Positions 1 through 8,568 are shown, counted from the stretch's first letter. The stretch is 64,000 nt of DNA from Mycolicibacterium frederiksbergense (GCF_029893345.1 NZ_JARXVE010000005.1:310001-374000), one strand, 5' to 3'. Notes: generated from the sequence alone by a model not told the origin. Program-made: numbers and translations.

Positions 1-153
1 CTGCTCGGAGGGCGCGTCGCGGGTGGCCTCGTACACCAGCATCAGGGTGAGGTCGCGCAACGCCGCCCGGAACCCGGCGTTGTCGGTCCGCTCATCACGC
101 AGGGTGGTCAGCCGCGCAGCAGCCAGAGGGTGATCGACGACGCGTACATCCAT
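1..153 (-). CDS. upp: Uracil phosphoribosyltransferase, N-terminal part (cut by window edge)
   Basis: Pyrimidine salvage enzyme that converts uracil and PRPP to UMP in the cytoplasm. Only the first 51 codons lie in the window; the C-terminal part with the PRPP-binding loop is beyond position 1. The N-terminus reads MDVRVVDHPLAAARLTTLRD and continues with ERTDNAGFR, which matches the start of mycobacterial Upp (Rv3309c) almost residue for residue. The ATG is preceded by a -10 hexamer TAAAGT only 6 nt away, so the mRNA is probably leaderless. Three more nucleoside-salvage genes (add, deoA, cdd) follow at 5.5-8.4 kb on the same strand. Confidence 0.93.
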   Translation of the reverse strand, partial: MDVRVVDHPLAAARLTTLRDERTDNAGFRAALRDLTLMLVYEATRDAPSEQ

Positions 154-159
154 GGGCAG

Positions 160-165
160 ACTTTA
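160..165 (-). promoter_or_regulatory. Leaderless -10 element of upp
   Basis: Read on the minus strand this is TAAAGT, a TANNNT hexamer separated by 6 nt from the upp ATG. That places the transcription start on the A of the start codon. No convincing -35 is visible, as is common in mycobacteria. Confidence 0.5.
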
Positions 166-261
166 ACCGTCGGCGCCGCGTCCTCCGCGGGTGCTGCGGG
201 CACATCCCGGGCACGTCACGAACCGGTGGAACCGAACGGGGTCGGCGGGCGTCCTAACCAC

Positions 262-582
262 ATGCCCGCCGACACCCTGCGCTCGCACACCCTGCACGCT
301 GACACCGACTCCATCGGTGCCCTGGGCGATGCCCTCGCCACACACGCTGCCGATCTCACCGCCGTGGCCGCCGCCCTGCGGTCGGTGCCGTCGCCGGCGG
401 CTGCTCTCGGCCCGATCGGGGCACGCTTCCTCGTCGCGTTCACCGAGGCCGTCGCCGGCCACAGCGAGGCGGTCGCCGCCCTGGGCGCCCGCACCGGCGT
501 GGGCGCTGTCGGCGCCGGGGACACCGTTGCCCGCTACGACATGGCGGGTCAGCGGGCCGCGCAGCTGTTGCCGCGGGTGTAG
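262..582 (+). CDS. Small helical ESX/EspC-like protein (DUF2580-type)
   Basis: A 106-residue Ala-rich helical protein without signal peptide. The pattern of two amphipathic helices, with a RYD...A segment near the C-terminus (about residues 88-97), resembles the DUF2580/EspC family of type VII secretion-associated proteins and M. tuberculosis Rv0025. Its stop is followed after 2 nt by the start of an NlpC/P60 hydrolase related to Rv0024, so the two are translated from one message, as Rv0025-Rv0024 are paired. The ATG at 262 was chosen because an in-frame start at 130 would overlap upp and add an atypical N-terminus. Family membership is inferred from pattern only; secretion is a prediction. 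Confidence 0.6.
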   Translation: MPADTLRSHTLHADTDSIGALGDALATHAADLTAVAAALRSVPSPAAALGPIGARFLVAFTEAVAGHSEAVAALGARTGVGAVGAGDTVARYDMAGQRAAQLLPRV

Positions 583-584
583 CC

Positions 585-1703
585 GTGCCCAGCGCATCCC
601 CGAGCGCTTTGGCCGCGCCACTGTACGAGCTTCGGGATCTGGTGGGCAGCGGCTGGCCGGCACACGATCCGGCCGTGACCATCCTGGACGGGGCGCACAC
701 CGCCCTGTCCGATATCGCGGCGGCCATCGACCGGTCATGGGCCCGGACCGCCGACGGCTGGGCGGGTGTCGGGGCTGCGGCGGCCGCGGATTTCACCGCA
801 GGCACCGCGGCCGAGGCGGCCGGCCTCGCCAACCGGGCGCAGGTGCTGAGTGCCGCAGCACGGCAGGCGGGTTCCGCCGTGGCGGACGCAGGCGCACGGC
901 TACAGGCGATCATCGATCGCTTCGAGGCGCGTGCCGCAGCGCTGGCTCCCCACCTCGATGAGCCCGGGGCGGTGCAGGAACTGCAGGCCGAGGCACAGCG
1001 TGCGGTCGGTGAGGCCTCGGCCGTCGTCGAGGAACTGCGCGCCGAACTCGACCGTCAGGCCAGCGCGGTCATCGAGTCGGCCCCCGGGACGCCGTCGGCG
1101 GGCATGTCGGGGCGCTCGGCCGGGGTGTCCGCAGGCCTGGGCGGATTCGCCCCGGGCTCAGCGGGGATGTCGGCGGGCCCGGTGCCGGCCATGTCCACGG
1201 GCGGGTGGACGCCGGGTACCGCAGATTTCCGGCCGGGGTCGGAGTGGGCGGCGACCGCGGACCGGGCCGGAGCCGCGGTCGGGTTGTCCGACCCGGGCAT
1301 GTTCGGTGACGGCGTGGCGGTGCGGTTGCCCGACGGCAGCTCCGCGCTGGCCCCCAACGCCGTGGCGGCCAGCGCCGTGCGCCATGCCTTGACCCAGTTG
1401 GGGGTGCCCTACCGGTGGGGCGGCACCACCCCGGGCGTCGGCCTGGATTGCAGCGGGCTCACCCAATGGGCGTATCACGAAGCCGGACTGGACATTCCGC
1501 GACTGGCCCAGGAGCAGGACATCGGCAGGGCGGTCTCGGCGGGCTCGTTGCGGCCGGGTGATCTGGCGGTGTGGGACGGCCACGTCGCGATGGTTGTGGG
1601 TGCCGGCACGATGATCGAAGCCGGCGACCCGGTAAAGCTCTCCCCCGTTCGGACCACGAATGCCGGTCAGGGCTTTCAGGGGTTCTGGCGGCCCACCGGC
1701 TGA
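585..1703 (+). CDS. NlpC/P60 cell-wall endopeptidase with ESX-type helical N-terminus
   Basis: A 372-residue predicted peptidoglycan D,L-endopeptidase. The N-terminal 170 residues are helical and Ala-rich with a W-A-G motif (ADGWAG), like a WXG100/DUF4226 module. A Gly/Ser/Pro-rich linker follows, then an NlpC/P60 domain from about residue 265 to the end. The catalytic triad is visible: Cys289 in LDCSGLTQW, His333 in DGHVAMVVG and Glu345 in MIEAGDP, with the same His-Glu spacing as mycobacterial RipA. There is no Sec signal peptide, so export through an ESX system together with the preceding small protein is plausible. The start is GTG, two bases after the upstream stop. Closest known relative is Rv0024. 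Confidence 0.85.
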   Translation: MPSASPSALAAPLYELRDLVGSGWPAHDPAVTILDGAHTALSDIAAAIDRSWARTADGWAGVGAAAAADFTAGTAAEAAGLANRAQVLSAAARQAGSAVADAGARLQAIIDRFEARAAALAPHLDEPGAVQELQAEAQRAVGEASAVVEELRAELDRQASAVIESAPGTPSAGMSGRSAGVSAGLGGFAPGSAGMSAGPVPAMSTGGWTPGTADFRPGSEWAATADRAGAAVGLSDPGMFGDGVAVRLPDGSSALAPNAVAASAVRHALTQLGVPYRWGGTTPGVGLDCSGLTQWAYHEAGLDIPRLAQEQDIGRAVSAGSLRPGDLAVWDGHVAMVVGAGTMIEAGDPVKLSPVRTTNAGQGFQGFWRPTG

Positions 1704-1758
1704 CGAGGGCTCGGCCGGGAACGGGAGACAACCTGACGGGGCGCCAAGGGCACGCCGT

Positions 1759-1764
1759 TAGGCT
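1759..1764 (+). promoter_or_regulatory. -10 element TAGGCT before the Rv3311-like gene
   Basis: TAGGCT lies 7 nt upstream of the ATG at 1772, consistent with a leaderless transcript starting at the start codon. Confidence 0.4.
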
Positions 1765-1771
1765 ATGCCGC

Positions 1772-3046
1772 ATGGCTGCTGACATCGTGCCGATCCGGCT
1801 CGGGTTGACCAAGGGTGACCTCTACACACTGTGGGCTCCGAGCTGGCGGTCTGCCGGCGACGAGTGGGAGGCCTTCCTGGGCGAGGGTGACGCTCTGTTC
1901 GCCTTCGAATCCGTGGCTGACCTGGCGGCCTTCGTCCGCACCAACACCGACAACGACCTGTCCGACCACCCGGCGTGGGACAAGCTGATCGCGGCCTCGG
2001 CGCACAAGCTGCAGCCGGCGGAGGACCGCGAGTACGACCTCGTCGGTGTGCCGGACGTCGTCGCCGAGAAGCCGACCGAGGAATCCGTCGAGAGCCTGCA
2101 CCGGACGCTGGTGGTGGTGTCCTCGATCGGCTCCGTCTGCGAGCTGACCGCCATCAGCAAGTTCTTCAACGGCAACCCGGTGCTCAGCACGCTGGGCGGC
2201 GGGATGGACAGTTTCACCGGCCGCGCCGGACGTAAGCGCTGGGCCGAGATCGAAGACGTGATCGCCCGCAGCTGGGATGGCGTCGTCGATGCCATCGACG
2301 AGATCGTCACGATCCCCGAGTCCACCGATATCGACATCGAGGCGGTCAAGAAGGCCCAGGCCGAACTCGATGAGCCGGCCCCCGAGGACGACGAGGACGA
2401 CGTCGACACCGACGCCGAGACCGGCGAGGACGAGGACGACGCCGCGGAGGACAGCCAGCCCGCGCGCAGCGCTGCCGACACCGCCGTGCTGGGTGACGAC
2501 GAGGACTTCTGGCAGAAGGTCGGCATCGATCCGGTGCGGATCATGACCGGCTCGGGCACCGTGTACACCCTGCGCTGCTACCTCGACGACGAGCCGGTCT
2601 TCCTCGGCCGCAATGGACGCATCAGCGTGTTCAGCTCGGAGCGTGCCCTGGCCCGCTACCTGGCCGACGAGCACGACCACGACCTGTCGGACCTGGCCAC
2701 CTACGACGACATCAGGACCGCCGCCACCGACGGCTCGCTGCGGGTGGAGGTCGCCGAGGAGAACATCTACGTCCTCAGTGGCATCTCCGACGACATCGCC
2801 GACGGGCCCGACGCGGTCGACCATGACCAGTTGGAGCTGGCGGTCGAGTTGCTGCGCGACGTCAGCGACTACTCCGAAGACAAGACCGTCGACGAGACGC
2901 TGGCCGACACCAAGGCGCTGGGCAAGTTCGTGAGCTATGTGCTCGGCGACGACAACGCCAGCGAGCCCGAGGCGCCGTATGCCCAGGCCGTCGAGCAGTG
3001 GGATGCCTTGGAGCGTTTCGTGGAGTCGCGGCTGCGGGCCGAGTAG
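1772..3046 (+). CDS. Rv3311-like conserved acidic protein with an internal duplication
   Basis: A 424-residue cytoplasmic protein matching the Rv3311 family in length (420 aa), composition and position after upp. No enzymatic motif is recognised. It has two related halves: an N-terminal block with LYTLWAPSW..DEWEAFLG..ALFAF and DLSDHPAWDKL, and a C-terminal block with VYTLRCYLDDEPVFLG and DLSDLATYDDI. They are joined by a very acidic linker of Asp/Glu (about residues 198-232). The ATG at 1772 (MAADIVPIRLG) fits the family start and lies 7 nt after a TANNNT element. No signal peptide or membrane segment is seen. The function is unknown. Confidence 0.85.
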   Translation: MAADIVPIRLGLTKGDLYTLWAPSWRSAGDEWEAFLGEGDALFAFESVADLAAFVRTNTDNDLSDHPAWDKLIAASAHKLQPAEDREYDLVGVPDVVAEKPTEESVESLHRTLVVVSSIGSVCELTAISKFFNGNPVLSTLGGGMDSFTGRAGRKRWAEIEDVIARSWDGVVDAIDEIVTIPESTDIDIEAVKKAQAELDEPAPEDDEDDVDTDAETGEDEDDAAEDSQPARSAADTAVLGDDEDFWQKVGIDPVRIMTGSGTVYTLRCYLDDEPVFLGRNGRISVFSSERALARYLADEHDHDLSDLATYDDIRTAATDGSLRVEVAEENIYVLSGISDDIADGPDAVDHDQLELAVELLRDVSDYSEDKTVDETLADTKALGKFVSYVLGDDNASEPEAPYAQAVEQWDALERFVESRLRAE

Positions 3047-3049
3047 CCC

Positions 3050-4615
3050 TCAGGACAGCCGGGAGATCTTGCCGCCCCAGGTTGAGTACAGCCCATCGCC
3101 CACCCACGCGACGTCCTGGACGACGGAGCGGTCCAATTGCCACGATCGTTGGCCCGTGGCCGAGTCGAAGGCAGTGACCGGATTGTCGGTACCGTCACCG
3201 CGGCCCACGACCTGGTTGCCGTCGGTGGCGCGGAGAGTGTCGAGTTCGGACTTGGCGATGAATGCACCGGTTGGGTCATTGCAGTCCCGCACCCGCACCC
3301 CACCCGATTTCTGACCGACCGTTCCGTACGACACGACGCACAGGTTGGCGACACCTGACAGGCGGACCAATGTGTCCGATGAAACAGGTACCTGCTGTGA
3401 CCACTTGATGTCGCCGGTAAGGGGGTCCACCGCGGCGATCTCCCCCTTGCCCTCGCTGTACACAACCGGCAACGCGACACCCGAAGTCGTCCTGACATTG
3501 AAGAGCTCGAACGCGCCAGTGGAATCATCCGTGGTGCTCGGGAGCCGATAGCCCCGATCCCCCGGGATCCTCCACGCCAGTTTTCCGGTGAAGGAGTAGA
3601 AGTCGATCTTCTGTTTCGGTTTCCCGCCCGGCAGTGTCCCCCCGCTCCGCTGCGACACCGCGATGCCCCGGCTGGTGGCGATGATGTCGTCCACCGCCCC
3701 GATGGACAAGAACTCGTTACCGGTTTTGGCGTCGTAGAACTTGGTGCTCAAACCCGACCGTTCTTTCTCGGCCACGACGCCTTGATCCAAGAACACCGAC
3801 GTCTGCCCGGGCACCTGTTTGGTCCAGAGTTGCCGGCCGGCGTCATCGAACACCCTGAGGCTGTTCCGGTGATCCAAGAACGCGAGCAGGCCAGCCCCGC
3901 TGTAGATCAGAACGACCGCTTGAGCGGGCATCGTCTCCATGGTCGCACCGGTCGCCATATCCAACAGCACCGCATTGTCGCGGCCAGTGCTGCATAGTGC
4001 GACCTTGCCCGAAGTTCCGACGACACATCTCCCGGGCATATCAGGTCGCTGCCATCGCGGTGCGCCCGTTGCGGCGTCCAACGCGATCATGGATTTGTTC
4101 AGACTGACCAGGACGGTCGCGGAATCACCGCCCAGCACTGACAGGTACCCGCGGTCATCGCCGCCCGGCGGATAGCTCCACAGCGGAGCGCCAGGGGCCG
4201 CCCCGAGCGAGGGCAGCTTGACCGCGGCCGGCGGACGCTCATCGCGGGCAATCTCGGCCTTGCCCGCAGCAGTATCGGCCTCCGACAGCGCCTCCGACTT
4301 TGACCCCGCCAACACCACAACCACGCCGACCACCAGGGCCAGCACGACAACCACTGCGGCGACGACGATTCCGATGACCTTGCCGCGTCGGCGGCGATCC
4401 TCCGGGGGCTGCGGAGTGAATTGAGGTGGATACCCGCCGTAGGGCTGCTGCCCCCATCCCTGCAGTGCGGGAGACGGAGGAAACCCTGGGGCGGCGCCAA
4501 AGGTCGGGGGTGCTCCGGGTTGTAGCCCGGGAGCATCGAACGGCGATCCGGTCATCCCTGACGCAGCCGACTGGCCATCGTTATCGCCCCACGGCGAACT
4601 CCCCCACTGGTTCAC
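3050..4615 (-). CDS. Membrane-anchored PQQ-like beta-propeller protein
   Basis: About 521 residues: a Pro/Gly/Gln-rich cytoplasmic N-terminus, a basic DRRRRGK stop-transfer stretch, one very hydrophobic membrane segment (about residues 80-103), then an extracytoplasmic propeller. Blade repeats such as MIALDAATGAPRW, EIAAVDPLTGDIKW and VTAFDSATGQRSWQL are typical of PQQ-binding-like/BamB-type repeats. The substrate is unknown; such proteins usually act as scaffolds, not dehydrogenases. The GTG at 4615 was chosen because a TACACT -10 lies exactly 6 nt upstream (leaderless). Starts at 4669 (GTG) or 4555 (ATG) remain possible. A second, unrelated-in-detail propeller of the same general design is at 54.8 kb. 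Confidence 0.8.
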   Translation of the reverse strand: MNQWGSSPWGDNDGQSAASGMTGSPFDAPGLQPGAPPTFGAAPGFPPSPALQGWGQQPYGGYPPQFTPQPPEDRRRRGKVIGIVVAAVVVVLALVVGVVVVLAGSKSEALSEADTAAGKAEIARDERPPAAVKLPSLGAAPGAPLWSYPPGGDDRGYLSVLGGDSATVLVSLNKSMIALDAATGAPRWQRPDMPGRCVVGTSGKVALCSTGRDNAVLLDMATGATMETMPAQAVVLIYSGAGLLAFLDHRNSLRVFDDAGRQLWTKQVPGQTSVFLDQGVVAEKERSGLSTKFYDAKTGNEFLSIGAVDDIIATSRGIAVSQRSGGTLPGGKPKQKIDFYSFTGKLAWRIPGDRGYRLPSTTDDSTGAFELFNVRTTSGVALPVVYSEGKGEIAAVDPLTGDIKWSQQVPVSSDTLVRLSGVANLCVVSYGTVGQKSGGVRVRDCNDPTGAFIAKSELDTLRATDGNQVVGRGDGTDNPVTAFDSATGQRSWQLDRSVVQDVAWVGDGLYSTWGGKISRLS

Positions 4616-4621
4616 GTTGGG

Positions 4622-4627
4622 AGTGTA
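4622..4627 (-). promoter_or_regulatory. Leaderless -10 element (TACACT)
   Basis: TACACT on the minus strand ends 6 nt before the GTG at 4615. It supports that start for the propeller protein over the longer and shorter alternatives. Confidence 0.45.
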
Positions 4628-4684
4628 TTTGACAGGTCTTGGGTGAGCCGATGAGTTCTGGCCGCCCACGCGGTCAGATCACTC

Positions 4685-5491
4685 ATGACCACTTCGAGCA
4701 GCCTGTCCACCCACACCGTCACGGTCCCCGGCGCCCGCCTGCACTACGAAGTCCGCGGGGAGGGTCCCGTGCTGCTGATTCTCGGCGCGCCGATGGCGGC
4801 CGCCGAGTTCGCGCCCCTGGCGCACGCGTTGGCGGGCGATCACACCGTGGTGACCGCTGACCCGCGTGGTGTCGCCGGTAGCACCGTCGACGATGCGACC
4901 CAGGACTCCACGCCGGAGCTGCGGGCCGATGACGCCGCCGCGATCCTGGACGACCTGGGTGCCGCGTCCGCTGATGTGTTCGGGTCCTCGGGCGGGGCGG
5001 TGACGGGCCTGGCGCTGGTGGCTCGTCATCCCGATCGGGTCCGCACCCTGGTCGCGCACGAACCTCCGCTGCTCGAGTTGCTGCCCGACGCCGCCGCGCA
5101 GCGGGCCGCCACCGAGGACATCATCGCCACCTTCCAGCGCGACGGCATGTATGCGGCGTGGGGCAAGTTCATGGCCAACGCCGGCTTCGACGCGCCGTCC
5201 GGCGCACCGGAGATGCCCGCGCCGAGCGAACAGGACCTGCGCGACGCGGCGCATTTCTTCAATCACGAACTGCGGGCCACCGCCCGGTACCTGCCCGATG
5301 TCGTGGCGCTCAAGGCCGGACGGGTGGTGCTCGGCCTCGGCGAGGAGTCAGGCCGCCTGTTGACCCACCGGACCACCGTCGCGTTGGCCGACCTGATCGG
5401 CGTGCGCCCGACGATGTTCCCCGGCGACCATGGCGGATTCATCAGCGCACCAGGCGCTTTCGCCGACGTGCTGCGGGCGGCACTGCGGTAG
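4685..5491 (+). CDS. Alpha/beta hydrolase
   Basis: A 268-residue alpha/beta-hydrolase-fold enzyme of unknown substrate. The oxyanion strand LLILGAPM, the nucleophile elbow G-S-S-G-G (Ser102) and the C-terminal catalytic His in FPGDHGGF (about residue 249) are all visible. There is no signal peptide. It is transcribed divergently from the propeller gene, and its stop is separated by one base from the stop of the convergent add gene. The family is clear; the reaction (esterase, haloperoxidase-like or other) cannot be read from the sequence. Confidence 0.85.
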   Translation: MTTSSSLSTHTVTVPGARLHYEVRGEGPVLLILGAPMAAAEFAPLAHALAGDHTVVTADPRGVAGSTVDDATQDSTPELRADDAAAILDDLGAASADVFGSSGGAVTGLALVARHPDRVRTLVAHEPPLLELLPDAAAQRAATEDIIATFQRDGMYAAWGKFMANAGFDAPSGAPEMPAPSEQDLRDAAHFFNHELRATARYLPDVVALKAGRVVLGLGEESGRLLTHRTTVALADLIGVRPTMFPGDHGGFISAPGAFADVLRAALR

Positions 5492-5492
5492 C

Positions 5493-6581
5493 TCAGCCGA
5501 CCAGCACCGCGTACCGGGGTTTGATCACCTCATCGATCACCGCGAGCCGCTGATCGAACGGGATGAACGCCGACTTCATCGCGTTGATGGTGAACCGCTC
5601 CAGGTCACTCCAGCCGTAGTCGAAGGCCTCGACCAGGCGCAGCATCTCCTTGCTCATGGTGGTGTCGCTGATCAGCCGGTTGTCGGTGTTGACGGTGACC
5701 CGGAACCGCAGCCGGGCCAGCCGGTCGAACGGGTGCTCGGCGATGCTGGCCGCCGCCCCGGTCTGGACATTGCTACTGGGGCACATCTCCAGCGGAATGC
5801 GCTTGTCGCGCAGGATGGATGCCAGCCGCCCGAGATGCTGGGTGCCGTCGTCCAGTTCGGTGATGTCGTCGACGATGCGCACCCCGTGGCCCAACCGGTC
5901 GGCCCCGCAGAATGCGATGGCCTCGTGAATGGACGGCAGGCCGAATGCCTCGCCGGCGTGAATGGTGAAGCGCGCGTTGTTGCCTCGCATGTACTCGAAG
6001 GCATCGAGGTGCCGGGTGGGCGGGTATCCGGCCTCGGCCCCGGCGATGTCGAACCCGACAACGCCCTTGTCGCGGAACCGGATTGCCAGCTCGGCGATCT
6101 CACGGGACCGGGCGGCGTGTCGCATTGCGGTGACCAGGCAGCGCACGGTGATGGTGCGCCCCTCGGCGGCGGCCGCCTTCTCCCCGTCGGCGAACCCGGC
6201 CAGTACCGCGTCGACCACGTCGTCGAGCGACAGTCCGCGGTCGATGTGCAGCTCGGGGGCGAAGCGGATCTCGGCGTAGACGACGTTGTCCTCGGCGAGA
6301 TCCTCGACGCACTCGAAGGCGACGCGGTGCAGCGCATCGGAGGTCTGCATGACCCCGACGGTGTGGGCGAACGGCTCCAGGTAGCGCACCAACGAGCCGC
6401 TGTGCGCGGCGGTACGGAAGAACGTGGCCAGGTCGTCGACCTCGGTCGCCGGCAGGTCGTCGTAGCCGAATTGACTGGCCAAATCGAGCACGGTGGCTGG
6501 TCGCAGCCCACCGTCGAGGTGGTCATGCAGCAGGGCCTTGGGGGCATGCTGGATTTTTTCCAGGCTCAGCGGCGTACTCAT
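5493..6581 (-). CDS. add: Adenosine deaminase
   Basis: A 362-residue zinc enzyme that deaminates adenosine/deoxyadenosine to inosine in purine salvage. Diagnostic motifs are HDHLDGG (about residues 19-25, two zinc-ligand His), FTIHAGE, LGHGVRI and the NTDNRLI stretch near the active-site Asp. Length and order match Rv3313c. It lies downstream of deoA and cdd on the same strand, as in M. tuberculosis, with about 84 bp to deoA. A GGGGAA ribosome site precedes the ATG. Confidence 0.97.
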   Translation of the reverse strand: MSTPLSLEKIQHAPKALLHDHLDGGLRPATVLDLASQFGYDDLPATEVDDLATFFRTAAHSGSLVRYLEPFAHTVGVMQTSDALHRVAFECVEDLAEDNVVYAEIRFAPELHIDRGLSLDDVVDAVLAGFADGEKAAAAEGRTITVRCLVTAMRHAARSREIAELAIRFRDKGVVGFDIAGAEAGYPPTRHLDAFEYMRGNNARFTIHAGEAFGLPSIHEAIAFCGADRLGHGVRIVDDITELDDGTQHLGRLASILRDKRIPLEMCPSSNVQTGAAASIAEHPFDRLARLRFRVTVNTDNRLISDTTMSKEMLRLVEAFDYGWSDLERFTINAMKSAFIPFDQRLAVIDEVIKPRYAVLVG

Positions 6582-6665
6582 TTCCCCATCATCCGCGACA
6601 AAGCCCGTCGCGACCCGTTGATCGAGGGGTTGTTCAACCGACGTTCAGCCGGTGCAGAGCCGTCG

Positions 6666-7958
6666 TCAGCCGATCCGGTCGATGATCAGCGGCCGCGGCG
6701 CGGACGCGGCATCACCGACGGTCCAGCAGCCGTCGAGCTCGGCCAGCGCCGCGGGCAGGCGATCGGCGGTCTCGGTGTGCAGGGTGAACAGCACCTCCCC
6801 CGCGGCCACCGGCTCGCCCGGCCTGCGATGGATGCGCACCCCCGCGCCGAACTGCACCGGCTCACCGGGCTGGGCACGTCCAGCACCCAGACGCCAGGCC
6901 GCCATGGCCACACCCATGGCGTCGATATCGCCCATGAGGCCGCTGCGCGGCGCGGTCACGGTCTCGCAGGCCGCGCCAATGGGCAACGGCCGGCTCAGAT
7001 CACCGCCCTGGGCCGCGACCAACGCACGGAACCGGTCCATCGCACTGCCGTCGCGCAACGTGTCGGCCGGGTCCACGCCGTCGATACCCGCAGCGTCGAG
7101 CATTTCGGCGGCCAACGCCACGGTGAGCGCGACCACGTCGGACGGTCCGCCGCCGGCCAGCACCTCCAGCGACTCGGCGACCTCCACGGCGTTACCGACG
7201 GTCCGCCCCAGCGGGCAATTCATGTCGGTGAGCAGGGCGCGGGTCGGGACCCCGTTGGCGTTGCCGAGATCGACCATGGTGGCGGCCAACTCGCGCGACT
7301 CGGCCTCGGTCTTGAGGAACGCGCCGCGGCCCACCTTGACGTCCAAAACCAAGGACCGGGCACCTTCGGCCAATTTCTTGCTCATCACCGAACTGGCAAT
7401 CAGCGGCAGCGATTCGGTGGTGGCGGTGACATCGCGCAGCGCATAGATCTTGCGGTCGGCCGGGGCCAGCTCGCCGGCCGCGAACACCGCGGCGCCGATA
7501 TCCCGAAGCTGTTGACGGATCTGGGCTTTCGACAGTTCTGCGGTGAATCCCGGGATGGCCTCCAGTTTGTCCAGGGTGCCCCCGGTGTGGCCGAGCCCGC
7601 GCCCGGCGGCTTGCGGAACGCTGGCACCGCAGGCCATCACGACCGGCAGCAGCGGAATGGTGATCTTGTCTCCCACACCGCCAGTCGAGTGTTTGTCCAC
7701 CAGGGCGAGCGGCTGCCCGTCCCGGCGCAGATCGGTGAAATCGAACCGCTCCCCGGAGCCGACCATCGCCGCCGTCCAGCGGGCGATCTCGGCCGGTGTC
7801 ATACCCCGCAGAAAGATCGCCATCAGCAGGGCCGACATCTGTTCGTCGGCGACCCGACCGTGGGTGTAGCCATCGATCACCCAGTCGATGGCGGAGTCGG
7901 ACAGCACACCACCGTCACGTTTGGTCCGGATTATGGACGGAGCGTCCAGATGCGACAT
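6666..7958 (-). CDS. deoA: Thymidine phosphorylase
   Basis: A 430-residue pyrimidine-nucleoside phosphorylase that splits thymidine/deoxyuridine with phosphate, matching Rv3314c. Typical motifs are visible: KHSTGGVGDK near residue 83 (phosphate/nucleoside loop), SGRGLGHTGGTLDKLE-like sequence (GRGLGHTGGTLDKLEAIPG) and LVLDVKVGRGAFLK. It lies between cdd and add. A TAGGTT hexamer 6 nt before the ATG (minus strand, 7965-7970) suggests it also has its own leaderless promoter in the 70-bp gap after cdd. Confidence 0.97.
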   Translation of the reverse strand: MSHLDAPSIIRTKRDGGVLSDSAIDWVIDGYTHGRVADEQMSALLMAIFLRGMTPAEIARWTAAMVGSGERFDFTDLRRDGQPLALVDKHSTGGVGDKITIPLLPVVMACGASVPQAAGRGLGHTGGTLDKLEAIPGFTAELSKAQIRQQLRDIGAAVFAAGELAPADRKIYALRDVTATTESLPLIASSVMSKKLAEGARSLVLDVKVGRGAFLKTEAESRELAATMVDLGNANGVPTRALLTDMNCPLGRTVGNAVEVAESLEVLAGGGPSDVVALTVALAAEMLDAAGIDGVDPADTLRDGSAMDRFRALVAAQGGDLSRPLPIGAACETVTAPRSGLMGDIDAMGVAMAAWRLGAGRAQPGEPVQFGAGVRIHRRPGEPVAAGEVLFTLHTETADRLPAALAELDGCWTVGDAASAPRPLIIDRIG

Positions 7959-8028
7959 GAGGTCAACCTACTCGTCAGTAACACCGGCGACCGGGGTCAG
8001 TCGCCGGGTTCGTTTGAACCGCTTGGCC

Positions 8029-8427
8029 TTACCTGCGCTCCAGATCATCGGGACCGAAAGCCTCGGGCAACAGCTCACGCAGCGGTCGCGCACCCCTCGG
8101 GTGGTCGATGAGCAGGTCCGGCCCGCCGTGTTCCAGCAAAACCTGCCGGCAGCGTCCGCACGGCATCAACACGCCGCCGTCCGGGCCCACACACGCCAGT
8201 GCAACGAGCCTTCCACCCCCACCGGAATGTAGGGCGCAGACCACAGCGCACTCGGCACAGAGACCCAGGCCATATGAGACATTCTCCACATTGCATCCGG
8301 TCACGATCCGGCCGTCGTCGACCAGTGCGGCCGCCCCGACCGAAAAACCCGAATACGGCGCGTAGGCGCCGGATGAAACATTAATTGCCTTGCTGCGCAA
8401 CATATTCCAGTCAATCGACGCGGCCAT
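8029..8427 (-). CDS. cdd: Cytidine deaminase
   Basis: A 132-residue homotetramer-type cytidine/deoxycytidine deaminase. The zinc site is plain: C-A-E in GLCAECAVV (catalytic Glu) and PCGRCRQ (two ligand Cys). The substrate loop GCNVENVSYG and the N-terminal YAPYSGFSVGAA are also present. It is the first gene of the cdd-deoA-add salvage set and is divergent from sdhC, sharing the 213-bp intergenic region that carries an iron-box-like palindrome. Confidence 0.97.
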   Translation of the reverse strand: MAASIDWNMLRSKAINVSSGAYAPYSGFSVGAAALVDDGRIVTGCNVENVSYGLGLCAECAVVCALHSGGGGRLVALACVGPDGGVLMPCGRCRQVLLEHGGPDLLIDHPRGARPLRELLPEAFGPDDLERR

Positions 8428-8485
8428 GCGGTCACCACCACTTCGGTTCTGAATGCATTCCGGAAATCCAGTCCCCGACCCACAC

Positions 8486-8504
8486 TTCAGGGTTAGGCAA
8501 ACCT
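8486..8504. promoter_or_regulatory. IdeR/DtxR-type iron box candidate
   Basis: The core TTAGGCAAACCTAA (8491-8504) is a near-perfect inverted repeat. The 19-bp site matches 16 of 19 positions of the degenerate DtxR/IdeR consensus TWAGGTWAGSCTWACCTWA. It lies 59 nt before the cdd ATG and about 137 nt before the sdhC ATG. IdeR control would fit the iron-sulfur and haem demand of succinate dehydrogenase, but this is inference from the site alone. Confidence 0.55.
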
Positions 8505-8568
8505 AACTTGTAGGTGTTTGGCGGGTCGAACGGCTCAACCGTAATTCGTTCGGCACTACAAATGGGTT

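Noticed and set aside
130..261. Upstream in-frame ATG at 130 for the ESX-like protein
   Set aside because: It would start inside upp and add an atypical 44-residue extension; the ATG at 262 fits small ESX-associated proteins.
5430..8111. 893-codon open frame on the plus strand opposite add-deoA
   Set aside because: It is the antisense shadow of two clearly identified enzymes; its translation has no recognisable motif and arises from high GC3.
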